Notes under the pieces: generated by a model | What the model was told of the DNA's origin: nothing | The model's database searches: none | What the model saw: only the letters and a program-made list of their open reading frames with translations | Assembly (NCBI RefSeq): GCF_030253575.1 | Contig: NC_080563.1 | Span: 12,915,001 to 12,979,000 of the forward strand | Length of the DNA stretch: 64,000 nucleotides | Reading direction: 5' to 3' | Source of the DNA: Rhododendron vialii | Lineage: Eukaryota; Streptophyta; Magnoliopsida; Ericales; Ericaceae | Translations under genes and position numbers: made by a program | In this document: positions 1 to 12,200 of the stretch, piece after piece | Layout of the letters: the number at the start of each line of letters is the position of its first letter | Numbering within the stretch: the stretch's first letter is position 1

Positions 1-1747
1 CACGTCTCCGCCCCGTCCAGGTGGAGCCTCCCGTTCCGGGGCGAGAAGGCGTGGCCCAGTATTCCCAGGACCCCGTCGAACGGATCCCCGTCGCCGTGGT
101 CGCCGCGGTAGAACCCGATCCTGACGTCCGCCGTGGAGTAGTCCTGCGCCGGCTTGAAGGTTACCGGAATCACCGACGACCACCGCGAGAAGGCGCGCTC
201 GAAAGCGGATGCTACGTCCGATTTGGGTAAGTTCCTGTTGGCCAGAAATATCCTTGCATTGGTTAGAATGGTTTGTTTGGACAAAAATGAATTACTATTA
301 GATTTTCTGATAGGAAATTGATTTTAGCATTTCAAAAATTGATGGAGGGGCTTCAAAACAATATCATTTTGTGTATCGGGCTTCAAAATAATGTCATTTT
401 GTGTATCAACACTGTTCATTCTTGGAATCTCTTCATTAATTTTTGAAGTGCCAAAATCACAATCATTTTTGATATTAGTAATCTTTTCATTTTCGTCAAA
501 ATTTTTAAATTAATCATATGTCACGATAAGAGAAATAAAAAGATAAGATTATGAAAATATGAATTGAAGTTGAAAAGGTTCGGTATAATTATGCTAAAAC
601 ACTAAAGAACGTGAAAATTTGTCTTTTAAAAAGTTTCGGAGATTTTCTATTATTATCTGTTACTACTTTCTAGATCCCTTCGTTTGTCAAGATGATTGAT
701 TAATCAGAATAGTTGCCGCAAATCTTTAATAAACAAGATGATGGAATAATAACGAGAATAACACCAAATAATTTTGTTTATACACACCCTAACTCGTTCT
801 AAAGAGCAAAAAAAAAAAAAAGTTCATTTTTTGAACATACCAAAGTCTGTGGGATCTTTTTTATTTTATTTCGAAGAGTTCTTGTTATGAATTCTGTGAA
901 ATCCATCAAAAGATTAGAAAATTTAAACATTAGTGGGTCAAATCACATTTATTTTGGGAAATGAAATTCTAAATGAATCGTGGACCTCGTGGTATATATA
1001 TATTTTAATAAAACAATGTAATCATATTTCACAACCTAACGTCCGGTAAATTCGATTTTTTTTAAAGATAATATTTGCAGTCCACGAAAGACAAGATAAA
1101 TGTTTGAATCAACTTGGGCGGGCGCAGGTTTTGTCAATGCCTTGTTCGGTTGCCAACTCCAAAAAAATTCGGTAAACAAGTTGAGAACAAAATCTTATTC
1201 AGCAGAAGTTAACAAACAAGCCAAATTAGTACTAGTACCCAATTGAGTGCCCCGGCGCAAAAGCGTAAGTCAATGTGATCGGAGCCGACCCGACGGGGTT
1301 CCACCTTGGCTTGCCGTAGAAATACATATAGTGCCGGGTCACGTGCATGGTACGTGACACATCCGAGACGCCGCACCGGGGCGACATGATCTGCGAAACG
1401 GTGTCGGGGTCGAGTCTTCCGGTGACGGCAAGGCCGAGTTTTTTCTGGTAAGCTTCGACGGCCGACTCGAGTCCTGCATCGAACGAATCCGTTAGGTTCG
1501 ACGCGGGCACGGGTTCGAGGTACCCGAAGCGTTGAAAGTACTTCTTCAGCTCCGACATGCCGCTGACGTGGCTGCCCCTCCCGGCATCGACGAACCTCGC
1601 GAAGCCGCGCCACGGGTCGTTTTCGGTGAACGGGTCGGACAGGCTTCGGGCGGGAACGGAAGGAGGGAGGGAAAAGAAGAGAGAGAAGAAGAGGAGGAGG
1701 AGGAGAGAGAGGGAAAATTGGTTATTATAACTGAAAAAAGGTAACAT
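1..1747 (-). CDS. MMP: Plant matrix metalloproteinase (MMP, peptidase M10A), 5' part, truncated by window edge
   Basis: Zinc endopeptidase of the plant MMP family, secreted or cell-wall/membrane attached, acting on extracellular proteins. Exon 1 is 1747-1239 and exon 2 is 234-1, running off the window. Exon 1 begins with a hydrophobic signal peptide (about residues 10-34), followed by a peptidoglycan-binding-like propeptide (FARFVDAG, MSELKKYFQRFGY, YQKKLGLAVTG) and the cysteine switch PRCGVSD (residues 123-129, Cys125). It then enters the catalytic domain (ITLTYAF). Joining donor GG|GTACTA to acceptor CAACAG|GAAC gives ...HSIGNLPKSDVASAFERAF followed by RWSSVIPVTF, matching the family without a gap. 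The visible end (LHLDGAET) stops before the HExxHxxGxxH zinc site, which must lie to the left. Plant MMP genes are usually intronless, so the 1004 bp intron is unusual. The start is the first ATG that yields the signal peptide. Family call secure; orthology not assigned. Confidence 0.9.
235..1238 (-). other. Intron of the MMP gene
   Basis: AT-rich, without a credible ORF, lying between two exons that join in frame inside the catalytic domain. On the minus strand it begins GTACTAGT and ends GGCCAACAG. I see no terminal repeats that would mark it as a transposon. Inferred from the protein reading, not from transcripts. Confidence 0.8.
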
Positions 1748-1852
1748 GGTTGTGTGTTAGTTATTTTGGGATGGGAGGTTTTTGGGTTAGAGAAGTGATT
1801 GACCAAGATTTTAATTGGGACTAAAGAAAGTTTTGTGGAGTACAAACAAGAC

Positions 1853-1870
1853 ATATATATATATATATAG
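1853..1870 (-). promoter_or_regulatory. Possible TATA region of the MMP gene
   Basis: A (TA)n stretch lies about 105-120 bp upstream of the MMP start codon. It could serve as the TATA element, but it is also a simple repeat, so the call is weak. Confidence 0.3.
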
Positions 1871-2279
1871 GTGGATTACAAAGGTGGGTGAGATTATAAA
1901 AGTATCATTTTGTAACATGGTTGAAGAAATGGAGGGGGAAGTTAGGGAGATTCTTTCTTGTGTGGCTTTTCAATTTCAGATTCTGCCTTTTGGATGATGG
2001 TGTAATGGTGGGTGAACCACATGCTCTATTTAAATTTGCTTTAATTTGCCTAATCTTTAGTTAGTAGAACTTTTTTATTGTGTTTTATTTCATTTTCTAG
2101 TGGTTGGAAAAAAGAACGAACGCATGCAATAACTCATTTGAAAAACTTGAGATTAGAGGTTACTAACCTTCGTCTCATGTAGCATTAATATTATTAATAT
2201 ATTGGCTGAGAAGACTCCATATTTGAATATTTTACCTGCACATTTTGATACGTAATACATGATGTGACATTTGTGGTAT

Positions 2280-2505
2280 TTTAAAAAGTACGTAACTGTC
2301 CTGAGGGCGGGCATCGTGTTGTATTCGTATCGTATCATCTCGTGTTCCGTGTTAGGATTCTCTTAATGCTAATCCGACCTATTAGCTATTTGTGTTATCG
2401 TGTCGTTTTATATTCATGTTCCATGTCAGAAATAGCCGACTTTAATCCGCTAACTTCGTGTCAGATTCTCGAGTCGGGTCGGAAATTTCCACCCCTGGTC
2501 ATAAG
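2280..2505. repeat. TCGTGT/GTCGTATC-rich low-complexity element
   Basis: A run of short variants of TCGTATCGT, TCGTGTTCCGTGT and ATCGTGTCGT begins at 'gggcgggcatcgtgttg' and ends with 'gggtcggaaatttccaccc'. It resembles the degenerate GC-skewed MITEs common in eudicots and is related in style to the copy at 53.2 kb. Boundaries are approximate. Confidence 0.4.
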
Positions 2506-2526
2506 AGAGATTGAGATCAGGATCGG

Positions 2527-2756
2527 GTCTGTTCCGGAACTAAAAAAAGCTCTTATTTTATAAGAAAGCAATTTCAAGCTCAAATATTATAAGCTTATTG
2601 AAATCTAAAAATATGCAATATAGATTTTTTTTGGGATCGAGATCTTTTATACGATGCAAAAAAAAATTAAAAAATTATTTTTCATTTACTTTATTTTGTG
2701 AGTTTGAAAATGTAAAATAAGCTGTTTATTTTTTAAAAAGGTTTCTGAAACGGAGG
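2527..2756. mobile_element. Small MITE-like element, copy 1 (GTTCCGGAAC / GTTTCTGAAACGGAG ends)
   Basis: It starts with 'ctgttccggaactaaaa' and ends with 'gtttctgaaacggag', weakly inverted ends. It shares the internal core 'gagatcttttatac' + A-rich run with a second copy at 45094-45295. It lacks an ORF. Superfamily uncertain, perhaps Tourist-like. Confidence 0.45.
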
Positions 2757-3635
2757 GTTGTCTCTAGATCGGATCATTAGAGTGAAAAGGGAAGTTAAAA
2801 CATTTTATACATTAGGTGATTTTAGTTGGGTTTGCTTTGTTTGTTGACCAAATTATGTGATTTTAACTCAATATGTCACTTTCTAATAGAGTCGTGGTCA
2901 TGCATAACTGTAAGTACAGCTGCTGGTAGTCAGTGGTGATTTGCAACTATTTAATCACGGTAATGATGTAGTATTTTTATTGATAATTAAGGGTGTCCGA
3001 ACTAGTTTATGTACACCTGAATTAATTTTTGGAGACCCACTCCCTCCATCCATTAGCAAGGAGTCAAATTAAAGCCGGGGCAAAGTCTCGTACGGACTAG
3101 CCCCCATAAGAGTCAATAGCAACGTGAGATTTCGAACTTGAGACCATAGGAGGAAACACATTCTTAAATCTCAAGCCTTGACAGACAACAGTTAGGTCAT
3201 TGTGCGTGGGGTGATTGTTTCCTTCACTACAATTTGTTTTTTTTTTTTTTGTCCGACTCTTTCTTTTTTAGGTGTTTTGAAAACTTCAAAGTCTTAGACT
3301 CTTCGTTTGATTTTAATCTACGCATATATTATCCATATGGGTAAGTAGCAACCCTTAAAGTTAGTGAGAGAGTGTGTTTTTGCTTGTGAGGAGCAGGTTA
3401 TTTTTTTTGGTAATAAGATGTTCGGGTGGGCGCACCTCCACTAATTCCACGACTCAAAAGTTAATAAGGTGAACTTTAAGTGGTTCGATCCGAGTATTTT
3501 TGTTTATTTTTTATTTTTGCTCACGGTGAGACTCAAACAGATGACTTTGTGGGAGTAAACCCTTGCTATTATGCTCTTCCGTATTATCGTTGTCCTAAAT
3601 GTTATGCCTTCTTTTTTTCCCTTTCTCAAATTATT

Positions 3636-3638
<3 letters not shown>

Positions 3639-3694
<56 letters not shown>
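3639..3694. repeat. (CT)n microsatellite, about 28 units
   Basis: An uninterrupted CT dinucleotide tract of about 56 bp in gene-free DNA. Likely length-polymorphic. Confidence 0.95.
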
Positions 3695-3696
<2 letters not shown>

Positions 3697-4381
3697 AAAA
3701 GCTCATGGTAAGTATCACCTAGCCTAGAATATACTCACTTGAATAATTCTGCAAACGCTTGAAATGACAAAGGGATCAGCAGGAAATTAACAAAAGTTAG
3801 CTTCTCTAAAAGGCTTTTTGGAGGAGCTGCCAATGACCTTAATAAGAAGCAAAGTTGTCCAAAAAAAAAAGTTGGCATAAAAAGCTATCTACTTATAACC
3901 ATAAAGAGCATAAAATTCGTTTAAAACGGGATCTAGGAGAGATAGTGAGTACGCTTATTACGTCAACCTTCATATTGGAAAGATCATATGCGTGACTTGA
4001 ACCCATTTGGGATAAATGTGAAGTTGTCATTGCGTCGGACCATAACTTCTAATAAAAGTCAGTTTAGTGGAGCATAGGTTTAGTTTTCTAAATCAAGACA
4101 ATAACAGCAAATAGATTCAACGGCGAGAAGGAAAACAAAAAAAAAAAACCATAATAAGCCGGAGCTGGCAGGCTTCCCGGCCTTTGTTTGGCAATGTATT
4201 CAATTCTTGATTTTGAGAAGAAATCTAATTTCAGTTCTCCAAACAGGACTTATGGTTAATCACAAATGCTAGTAATAAAATTTGCCCTCACATGACTGTC
4301 TTGTTGCTGCTGCGCTCCGCATATCGTGACTACATGAAAAGGGACAAATGGAAGAATCAAATAATCAAAACCATTGAAAGT

Positions 4382-4656
4382 GGGCTGTAAACGAACCGAG
4401 CAGCTCGCGAACTTGGCTGAGCTTGGCTCGTTTAGTAAACGAGCAGAGCTCGAACTCGAGTTTTCGGACAAGCCGAGTGGGGCTCGGCTCGTTCGATAAA
4501 AGCTCTGCTCGTTACAAGAGGTTCAACTCGATTAAAGGGGCTCATTTAGTAAAATAACTAAGCTCAACTCGTTAAAGCTCGAGCCGAGCTCGAGCTCAAG
4601 TTTTTGGCTTGTTTAGTGAACGAGCTCAGCTTGGCTCAGCTCGTTTACAGCCCTAA
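4382..4656. mobile_element. GCTCG-rich MITE with inverted ends (GGGCTGTAAACG / CGTTTACAGCCC)
   Basis: About 275 bp made of variants of GAGCTCG, GGCTCG and CGAGCTTGGCTCG. It is bounded by 'gggctgtaaacgaaccgag' on the left and 'ctcgtttacagccct' on the right, a clear terminal inverted repeat. This is a familiar non-autonomous DNA transposon type in eudicots, probably hAT-related. I could not find a clean 8 bp target duplication. A diverged relative lies at 47063-47290. Confidence 0.65.
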
Positions 4657-6237
4657 AAGTGGACAAGGGATCAAAGTCTTGATGGAATTTTCAGCAAGTA
4701 TAATATGAGAAACATTATCCACACTTATAGAATATCTTGAGAATCACTTGGTCCAACAGAGGAAGGAAGGAAGATGACACCCTTTACATGGCAGTCTAAC
4801 CATGGTTGTGTAAACTAGAAACAATTATGCCACAACAGAAACGGAATGCCAAACAAATAAGCAACTTGTGACAAAACTCTTTCCACTCACTTAGGTGTCA
4901 AGAAGTAATGACACTTAGAAACTTGAAATGGATCCTACTTGAATATAATAAACAAAGCCAACTCTTGCAGATTTGTTGGTTTGTATGACATTACACAGGA
5001 AAGGAGGAGAATGAGTTCAGGCGTAGGTACAATTTCGATATTTTGCTTGATGGTTTGCCGCCTACATAGGCGTGGCCACATGTTGTTGCTCCTAATCACC
5101 ACATAATTGTACAGAATCCACGACTTCGTGCATGAACCCACATGATTGTGTGGTAGCTGAGAGTTATGAAGTGCCACGTGACTATGCTTTAGGACCGCTG
5201 AATAATAATTCCATGTTAAGTTAGATCCACATGCTTTCATTTCAGCCAACAACAAAATAAGGTCTGCTTTAGGGGAACCTAACAAAAGGTAGACAAGAAG
5301 CAGAAAAGAAAATGGGAGACTACTAGAACGCTTTCGATCCTAAAAAATGTTCATACCAAATGCATCTCAACCCTGTAACGTGGAGAAAATCACAAAATAC
5401 ACGAGCTTCAAGACAGTAGATGGAGAATGCATGAATCTCGAGGCACGATAACTCAAATTTCATGCAACGGCCAATTTTTAAATCCTTGCACACTTCAAAC
5501 TGAATTCTTGAGACAATCTCACACTCTACTGTTTGAAATGGTGAAATCCCAAAATGCGCAAATCATGATCGACCGTCTCAGTTGCAGAGCCGCTAGAAAT
5601 ATAATGACCTATTCTCCAAGATTGTAGGAAGTAAAACTTCAGCTTTATTCTTCCCACTGTCAATCACAAGGCCGAGCCCATGCCGTTGCCCTAGAAGAGT
5701 AGGGCCTCAAGCCAGCCCACAGGCCTAGCACTGATAACCTGTTACCATTGTCACAATGCTCATTGTAAGGATCAGAAGGCATGTATAGGTTCTTGTTATC
5801 GCTCATGTGAACAAATAACACGACAGAAGGATATCAATGATGATAACTGGCACCATTAGCACTATTATGACACATAACAGCAGACCGACGGAACACAGTC
5901 ACCATCTGTCAGAAACTAGAATCCAATACGAAGCAACCAAACGTTAACGATCAATCGACTACGAAAATTCCAGCAATTCTAATCCAACTACATGGGTAGT
6001 TTCCATCTGCAAACCTATTACAGCAAAAGCCTACAGAGACGATAACTGTGTGTGACAACTAAAACCAATATGACATCAACGAACTAAATTTCACATTGGA
6101 ACCTTCAGGAGGTGAGAATTTCCCTTCCTACTTTCCTATTCTACCATAAATATACACACAAACTGTGCAGGTTTTCTAGTCATTCAACATTCTTCGGATT
6201 TCATTGGCCAAGATCACCATTCTTTTGGAAGCTCTGG

Positions 6238-9200
6238 TCAACCATGGTTATTCCCTGTGATAGGCCAGGCAAGAAGTAAGTTTCAAGATTATTTCCAATC
6301 ACCACAAAAATGCTCTAAATCATACATGCAATATTGGGGACTACCTCCAACAACAGTGTTGGTGTGTCATTAAAGTGATCGATTTAAGCAAAAATGAAAC
6401 CTCAAGATTCTACCTTTAGAAGAAGTACCACCCCTGCTCTGGTTTCGGTGACTTTTGTCATGTGAAACAGCAGGAAACTTTGGGATTACGAGTGAGCTTT
6501 GCAATCCTTCTAATAGCTGTAGGCAACACCAATGAATATTCCATCAGTGCATTTACCAACAGTACCAACAAAAGAAACAACAATTAATGGGCCACTAAAA
6601 TGTAACTTGACTGGATGATTGAAGCATACAGCACATTTACAAGTTTGTCAGAAGACTAGATATGATAATGCATTAGCAGGTTAAACTACGGTAGCCGGTG
6701 TAGATGTCCACGTATGACATGATCAACCATCAGTTGCAATACAAAACGATACAGTTTAGGTAGATTGAGGAAATACAGGAATCTTAAGTAGAGAACAGCT
6801 TCATAACAGGAAGATGAACATAGAAATTACAGACATGGAACAATGGTAGATGCTTGCAAAACACGACAAAAGGTGGTTAACATAATCCCTCGCATGGAAT
6901 TGAACATCTCAACATTTTTGCAATCTTGGAAGAAAAAATGAAGGTACCACTACCAAACCTTCACATCACTACGCCAACGCATATAAGACTACCATTAAAA
7001 CCAAATATCTATAGATTCCATGCAAGTGCACAAGTGCAGGCCCTGCCCTATCATCAAACCCCCACAAAACAGAGAGACAAAGGGGGAGAGACTAGAATAG
7101 TTTCTAACTTTCCAAGAATTTGCCCCTTTCGACACTGTTCCCACATAAAGGAACATTGCACGACATAATGTAAACGCACTCACACCACCAAACTATAAGA
7201 TACAACAATTATGGAGTAATATGAGGTGTTGTAACTTGGCATCTCCTGGTCCTCCCCTTGTGGGAGGCTACGGTTCGAGCCCTGTCTTGGGCGTTTGGGA
7301 TTCAGGGATAGCCTTTGAAACCCACTGTGGGCTATCCTACTAGCTCCCTGCTAATCCCGCTGAAGTAAACAATATTGGCCCAAAAACAGAAAGAGGAAAA
7401 AAGAAAAATATGGATACAGCAACTTAATAGCAATGGAAGCTTTCTTAGCTTTACTCCATTTATAAGATTGAGCAAGGTGGTTTCACATACCATCCCAAGT
7501 GTAAGCTCATCAACTTATCTTATTTGCAGATGAGGCTATGAAGGGTTTCTATAGATTCTCTTGTTCGCAGAACAACTTGAACAGAAGTGCAATTTTTTAA
7601 GCTGCTACTACTGAGAAAAATAAACGCTTTTTGAGAAGGATTCTGGATACTACTCTCTGACACAAATATCTTTTAGTGCCCCTACTAGAATTGAATATTT
7701 AGACTGATCATTGAAGGAGATAACAGATGAAGTACGATTTTATTCAGCATACAAGTTTACGGGACCTCTATCATCATCTTCCCCCAAAAAAATCTTGGAA
7801 GGAAGTAGGAACTAATAAAGCTCAGAGCATTCTTGTGGAAAGGAGTGGAACTGAAATCAACTGGAGCCAAGATTAAATGCCACTCAGCATGAACATTAAT
7901 GAAAGGAAGGTGGATTCAGATTTTAACTCCTGAAATATTGGAATCACTTGTTGTGATAAATGGACCTACGGCACCTGCCCCAAGATTCATTGAGGACATT
8001 AAGGAAAATCATTAACCTTAAAAGCAGTGGCCAGATTCCAGAAGCTTATCAAACTAGTAAGTAGGGAGTGGGAGGTCTACTTTCCTTTGGCTGGATTTTA
8101 GTAGCATGAAGCGGGAGCGAAGGCGGATGTGGGGGTGGGAAAGTGGAGGCACCTAGAAGCTCCTAAGGTTGGGAGCGCATATGGATTATATATTAATATG
8201 TACATAAAATATCTTTAAATACTTAACCCTTGAAGGAGAATTCCCCGATTTTAAAGGGTAATTATTGGAAGTTAGATATTTTCAACTTGCAAAACTTCTT
8301 GACTATATGATTTTCATATTCTTATTTCCACAATGGCATAACTCCCTTAAAAGTAAGAGAATAATTGCCTTAATGGCCCGATAAGCTCCCATCTTAGTTA
8401 GGAGCGAGCTCCCGTCTCGAGGGGAGCGAGCTCCCGTCTCGAGGGGAGCGGGCTCCAGTCGAGCTTTCATCTTGGGAGCGCCAATTCGAGCTCCCATCTT
8501 GGGAGCACACCCATTTTAGAAGGATCTTGCTACTAAGGCCGCTGGACAATTGGCACCCTTTCAGCCCCTATACCTTTGCTTTGGTGAAGAGAGACCTGTT
8601 TAATCTAGGCAAGAATATGGATTCCAAGGTGAGGAAAGTTAATGCCAATAGCAACTGGCAATGGCACAGAATTAGATGCGTAGTTACATATAAATTATGA
8701 ATAACACGCCTGATAATATGGCTCCAAACTTGGGGTTGAGGAGAGTTGTTTGGGCTCTGACAAGCAAAGGGGAATACAGAGCTAAATCAGCTCAGCATGC
8801 AATCATCAGTAATGTAAATCCAGAGGTGGATTGGCATAGCTTGGACTCGTACAAGCATCACACCCCCAGGTGATCTTTGTTTTTACTTGATCTTTATGGT
8901 TTGTTAATATATTCTATCTTTTCGACAACAAGAAAACTTCTAAGATACGTCAAGAAAAATAAGGACTCACCCTTGATGTTGGTTGAATTCTGCGATTTGA
9001 TCTGCGCGGCTCCGCAGTTTCAGATATTGATTTCCCTGGGTTACCATAATCGAGTTTGTCCACCTCACCTTTAGCCAACTTTCCGCTAGAGTGTGCAAGT
9101 TTTCCTCCATTACCCCGTTCAGATCTGGTATTTGACGTGGACGTTTTCTTTGAAGGAGCATCTGATGAAGGAGCTAGTGATGAAAATAAGGCTGGGCCTT

Positions 9201-12200
9201 CTGCAGATCCTTCAGGTTTAGAGAATGCTCCAAATTCTACCAATCTCTGCTTTCTTGATACATTCTCATCGGTGATACCAGAATCCTTGATCATATGATC
9301 CATGGCAGGGCCATCATTTTGAGCAGAAACCTTATCCTTCTGAGGTAGGGTTCTGCCGAAAACGCTAAGTGATTTTCCAGACTTCAGAACCTTAGTCTTG
9401 GATTCAGTTGCCTGTTTTTCCTTTGAAATTATTTTAGTATTTTTCCATCCACGAGGTCCTGATCCTTGGGGCATCAGATACTTTGCAAATTTAACCGAAT
9501 CATTTGATTCATTAGTTTTGCTGCTCCTCTCTGCAACATAATGTTTGCTTACTTCCATAAATTTTCTTTTCTTTCCAGGTTTAGGAACACCAAAAACCAC
9601 TCTTGACCCTTCTTTCTGAAGACCAGTCCGTAATGTTCTAAGAGCACCAGGCTTATTCTGATCTTCAATGTTCTTACCAACGTTAAATACTTTTTCATTG
9701 GCAGATAATGGCAGTAAGCGTGACTCTTCAGGCTTCTCAGATTCTCCAAATTCAATATTGTTAGACATCTTATCCTTTTCTCTGTTCTCTATTGCAGGAA
9801 TGCCCAACTTTAATCTCTTTTCCTGAGGCGTGTCTCCCTGAAAAAAGCATCAAATAAAACTTCCATAACTAGGCAACATCAAGATCATCAAATTTTCGAT
9901 AAATACAGGTAAAAATAACACCTGGGTAGAAGGGCCCTTGTCTTTTGATCTGGATTCAATCCACTCCCCATCATTCCAAATGAGTGTCGGCCGTAGATGC
10001 CAAGCTTTAACAACTGAAGTTTCCCCTTCAGCTGCAAAAAAATCGCAGAGAAGTTCAGTTAAAAAACGAGCAACCCACGAAACATCAATGTGCGCATCCA
10101 ACAACTTGATGCACTAATGAACCAAATATCATTTCGTTGCAAATACCTGGAAAATGGACAGTTAATATACTCTCATCCTTTTTGTTCTTTTCTGTGAGAA
10201 CTCCCTCTCTCCAGCTTAAACACAGCAATAAGACAAAACAAGGTTAGAAATAGTACTGCAGAAGTTCTGCACTAGTGTTCATGCTTTTGCCAACCACTTT
10301 TAGCTATAATTACACAACCCATAAGTGAACATATGAAACATTACATAGAAGAGAAGACAGACGACATCAAATAACCCCAGTAATTATGCTAAAAAAGCAT
10401 CATGCTTACCAATCTTGCATCCACACATCAACTCTATCTCCAACAGACCACTGATAATCTCCCATGGCCGCTCTGCGTCTCTTCCTAGTTCCTTCAAATT
10501 GCAAGGCGGTAATATGATGGGCAATGCGTATTCTGGGTGCATTGTTGGCTTCACCTTCAAGCGCTACCCATTCCCTTAGCTTCCCTGAACCTGAACATAT
10601 CGAGCAAAAGAAGTGAATAGCAAAGCATAACAAAGAAAATCACAATCACGTCACGAAGAAAAGCAACTAAAACACAAACATTTTGCATGAGCAAACTTGC
10701 TGCAAAACTCACATCACATATGAGCACAGAAAGTTCTTATTTTCCAAAGCCATAAACCACAAGCCAACCAATTCCCTACAGATGATAGAACTATATTGAT
10801 TGCAGAGTTTACCTTCATCTGATTGGAGTTCAGTGTACCTAACAAAAGCTTTTCTATCCTTCAAGCTCAAAACATTGGCTGAGAACCAAGCTGTTTTAAA
10901 CCCATCACCATCTTTTCGAACCTAAAACATCAAGTAGCTAGGTTAGTAGGTATCTACACACACAAAAAAAAAAAAGTAAAGACAAAATGCAGCATGCAAA
11001 AACTTCAGATGTGCCAAGAACCAAGAAGTATGGTAACCGATAGCAAGTCTATTGAAATACACAGTTCATAAATTCTTGCAACCCCATACACTTGGTATCT
11101 CAACAAACTTTCAGGTCACGAACCTCCACAAGGCAACCGTCCTTTATGCCGGTCTCCTCCTCGACAACCTCCCCTTCCTTTTCATATTCATCTTGAGCAG
11201 TGATGGAAACAGTTCTTGACTCAATCTCAGATTCAGGAACCACGCCTATGGTTTTGGATAGGTCCAACGCCCTACGACTCCTTTTTGCTCTAGAATCTGT
11301 CTGTCTGGTTTTAAGGGAGCTTGATAACCCATCAGCTGCCCTCACATGATCTTCTATTGACTCCCTGGGGACCTCTCCTGACGGAGGTGCCAAATGAGGG
11401 TTTACAATCTTTGGCTCTGATGGTGCCTCCTTGGCAACATGAGGACAATTTTCGATGATACGTACTTCAGATCGTTCTCTATTCTCGTTATTCGATACTA
11501 CCCCCTGTTCCGGGGGCTGTTGTGGAACTCTCCAATAGCCATCTGGACCAGCTTTTACTAATTCACTCAAAGGCAAAGGATCGCCCATGGCAACAATTTT
11601 TCCTGCTTGTGAAACTGCTTCTGCTGCCAACTCAGCAGCTTTTAAAATAGCATCCAAGTTTTCAGCCTGTTTTGATGCAGCTGAAGCAGCTTCAACCCTC
11701 TTTCTAGCAGCTTCCCTAGCAGCAACTAATATGGAACTGGAAGAGGTGCTCACATTCCCTCCCATCAAAATGGAAGCAGGAGAAGCGTTTCCAAAATTGT
11801 TCACTGCAGAAAGAGAAGATGCAGAACCCTGAGCAGGATTGCTAGTTCTGCCAGGGGCCAACGCTTCATCAGCCATCATTTTTGCTTGGAGTGCAGCATT
11901 CGATGCAATCTCAGCAGCTGCAGCTGCTGCCTTTGCAACAGAAGCAGCCGCTGCAACTGCAACTGCCGCAGAAGCTAACTTACCTTCAACATCTGGAGTC
12001 AACCCAGAGTTCTTCAGCTTATCCAACTGACTCCACACACTTAGGCTGTGACTTACTGCAGCAGCAGCGAGAGTAGCTGCATCTTCGGCATGTTGCTTAG
12101 CCTCTGCAACTTTACTTAAAGTATCCTCTGACATAACATTCTGCTTTACGTTCTGTTCCGTTGTTTTTGGATGATCAGTGGAAGATGAAGGAGAAACAGA

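Larger units (their letters stand above)
1900..6237. other. Gene-free interval between the MMP gene and the 3' end of the Agenet gene
   Basis: No ORF resembles a known protein. The stretch holds several repeats listed separately: a GT-rich element at 2.28-2.5 kb, a MITE-like copy at 2.53-2.76 kb, a CT microsatellite at 3.64 kb and a GCTCG-rich MITE at 4.38-4.66 kb. Weak fragments with degenerate tRNA-type B boxes occur near 3.15, 3.53 and 4.0 kb. The part from about 5.6 to 6.24 kb may be 3' UTR of the minus-strand gene; AATAAA is present on the minus strand near 5645. Confidence 0.6.
6517..8970 (-). other. Large intron 12 of the Agenet gene with repeats
   Basis: A 2454 bp intron between the exon ending IQPTSR and the exon starting LLEGLQSSL. 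It carries a SINE-like segment with a tRNA B box near 7272 and a 22 bp minisatellite near 8401. I see no coding exon in it. Confidence 0.75.

Noticed and set aside
3639..3694. CRISPR-like periodicity
   Set aside because: Simple CT microsatellite; no repeat-spacer structure and the DNA is plant nuclear.
8950..9074. Plus-strand reading frames overlapping Agenet gene exons
   Set aside because: Antisense shadows of the minus-strand coding exons.
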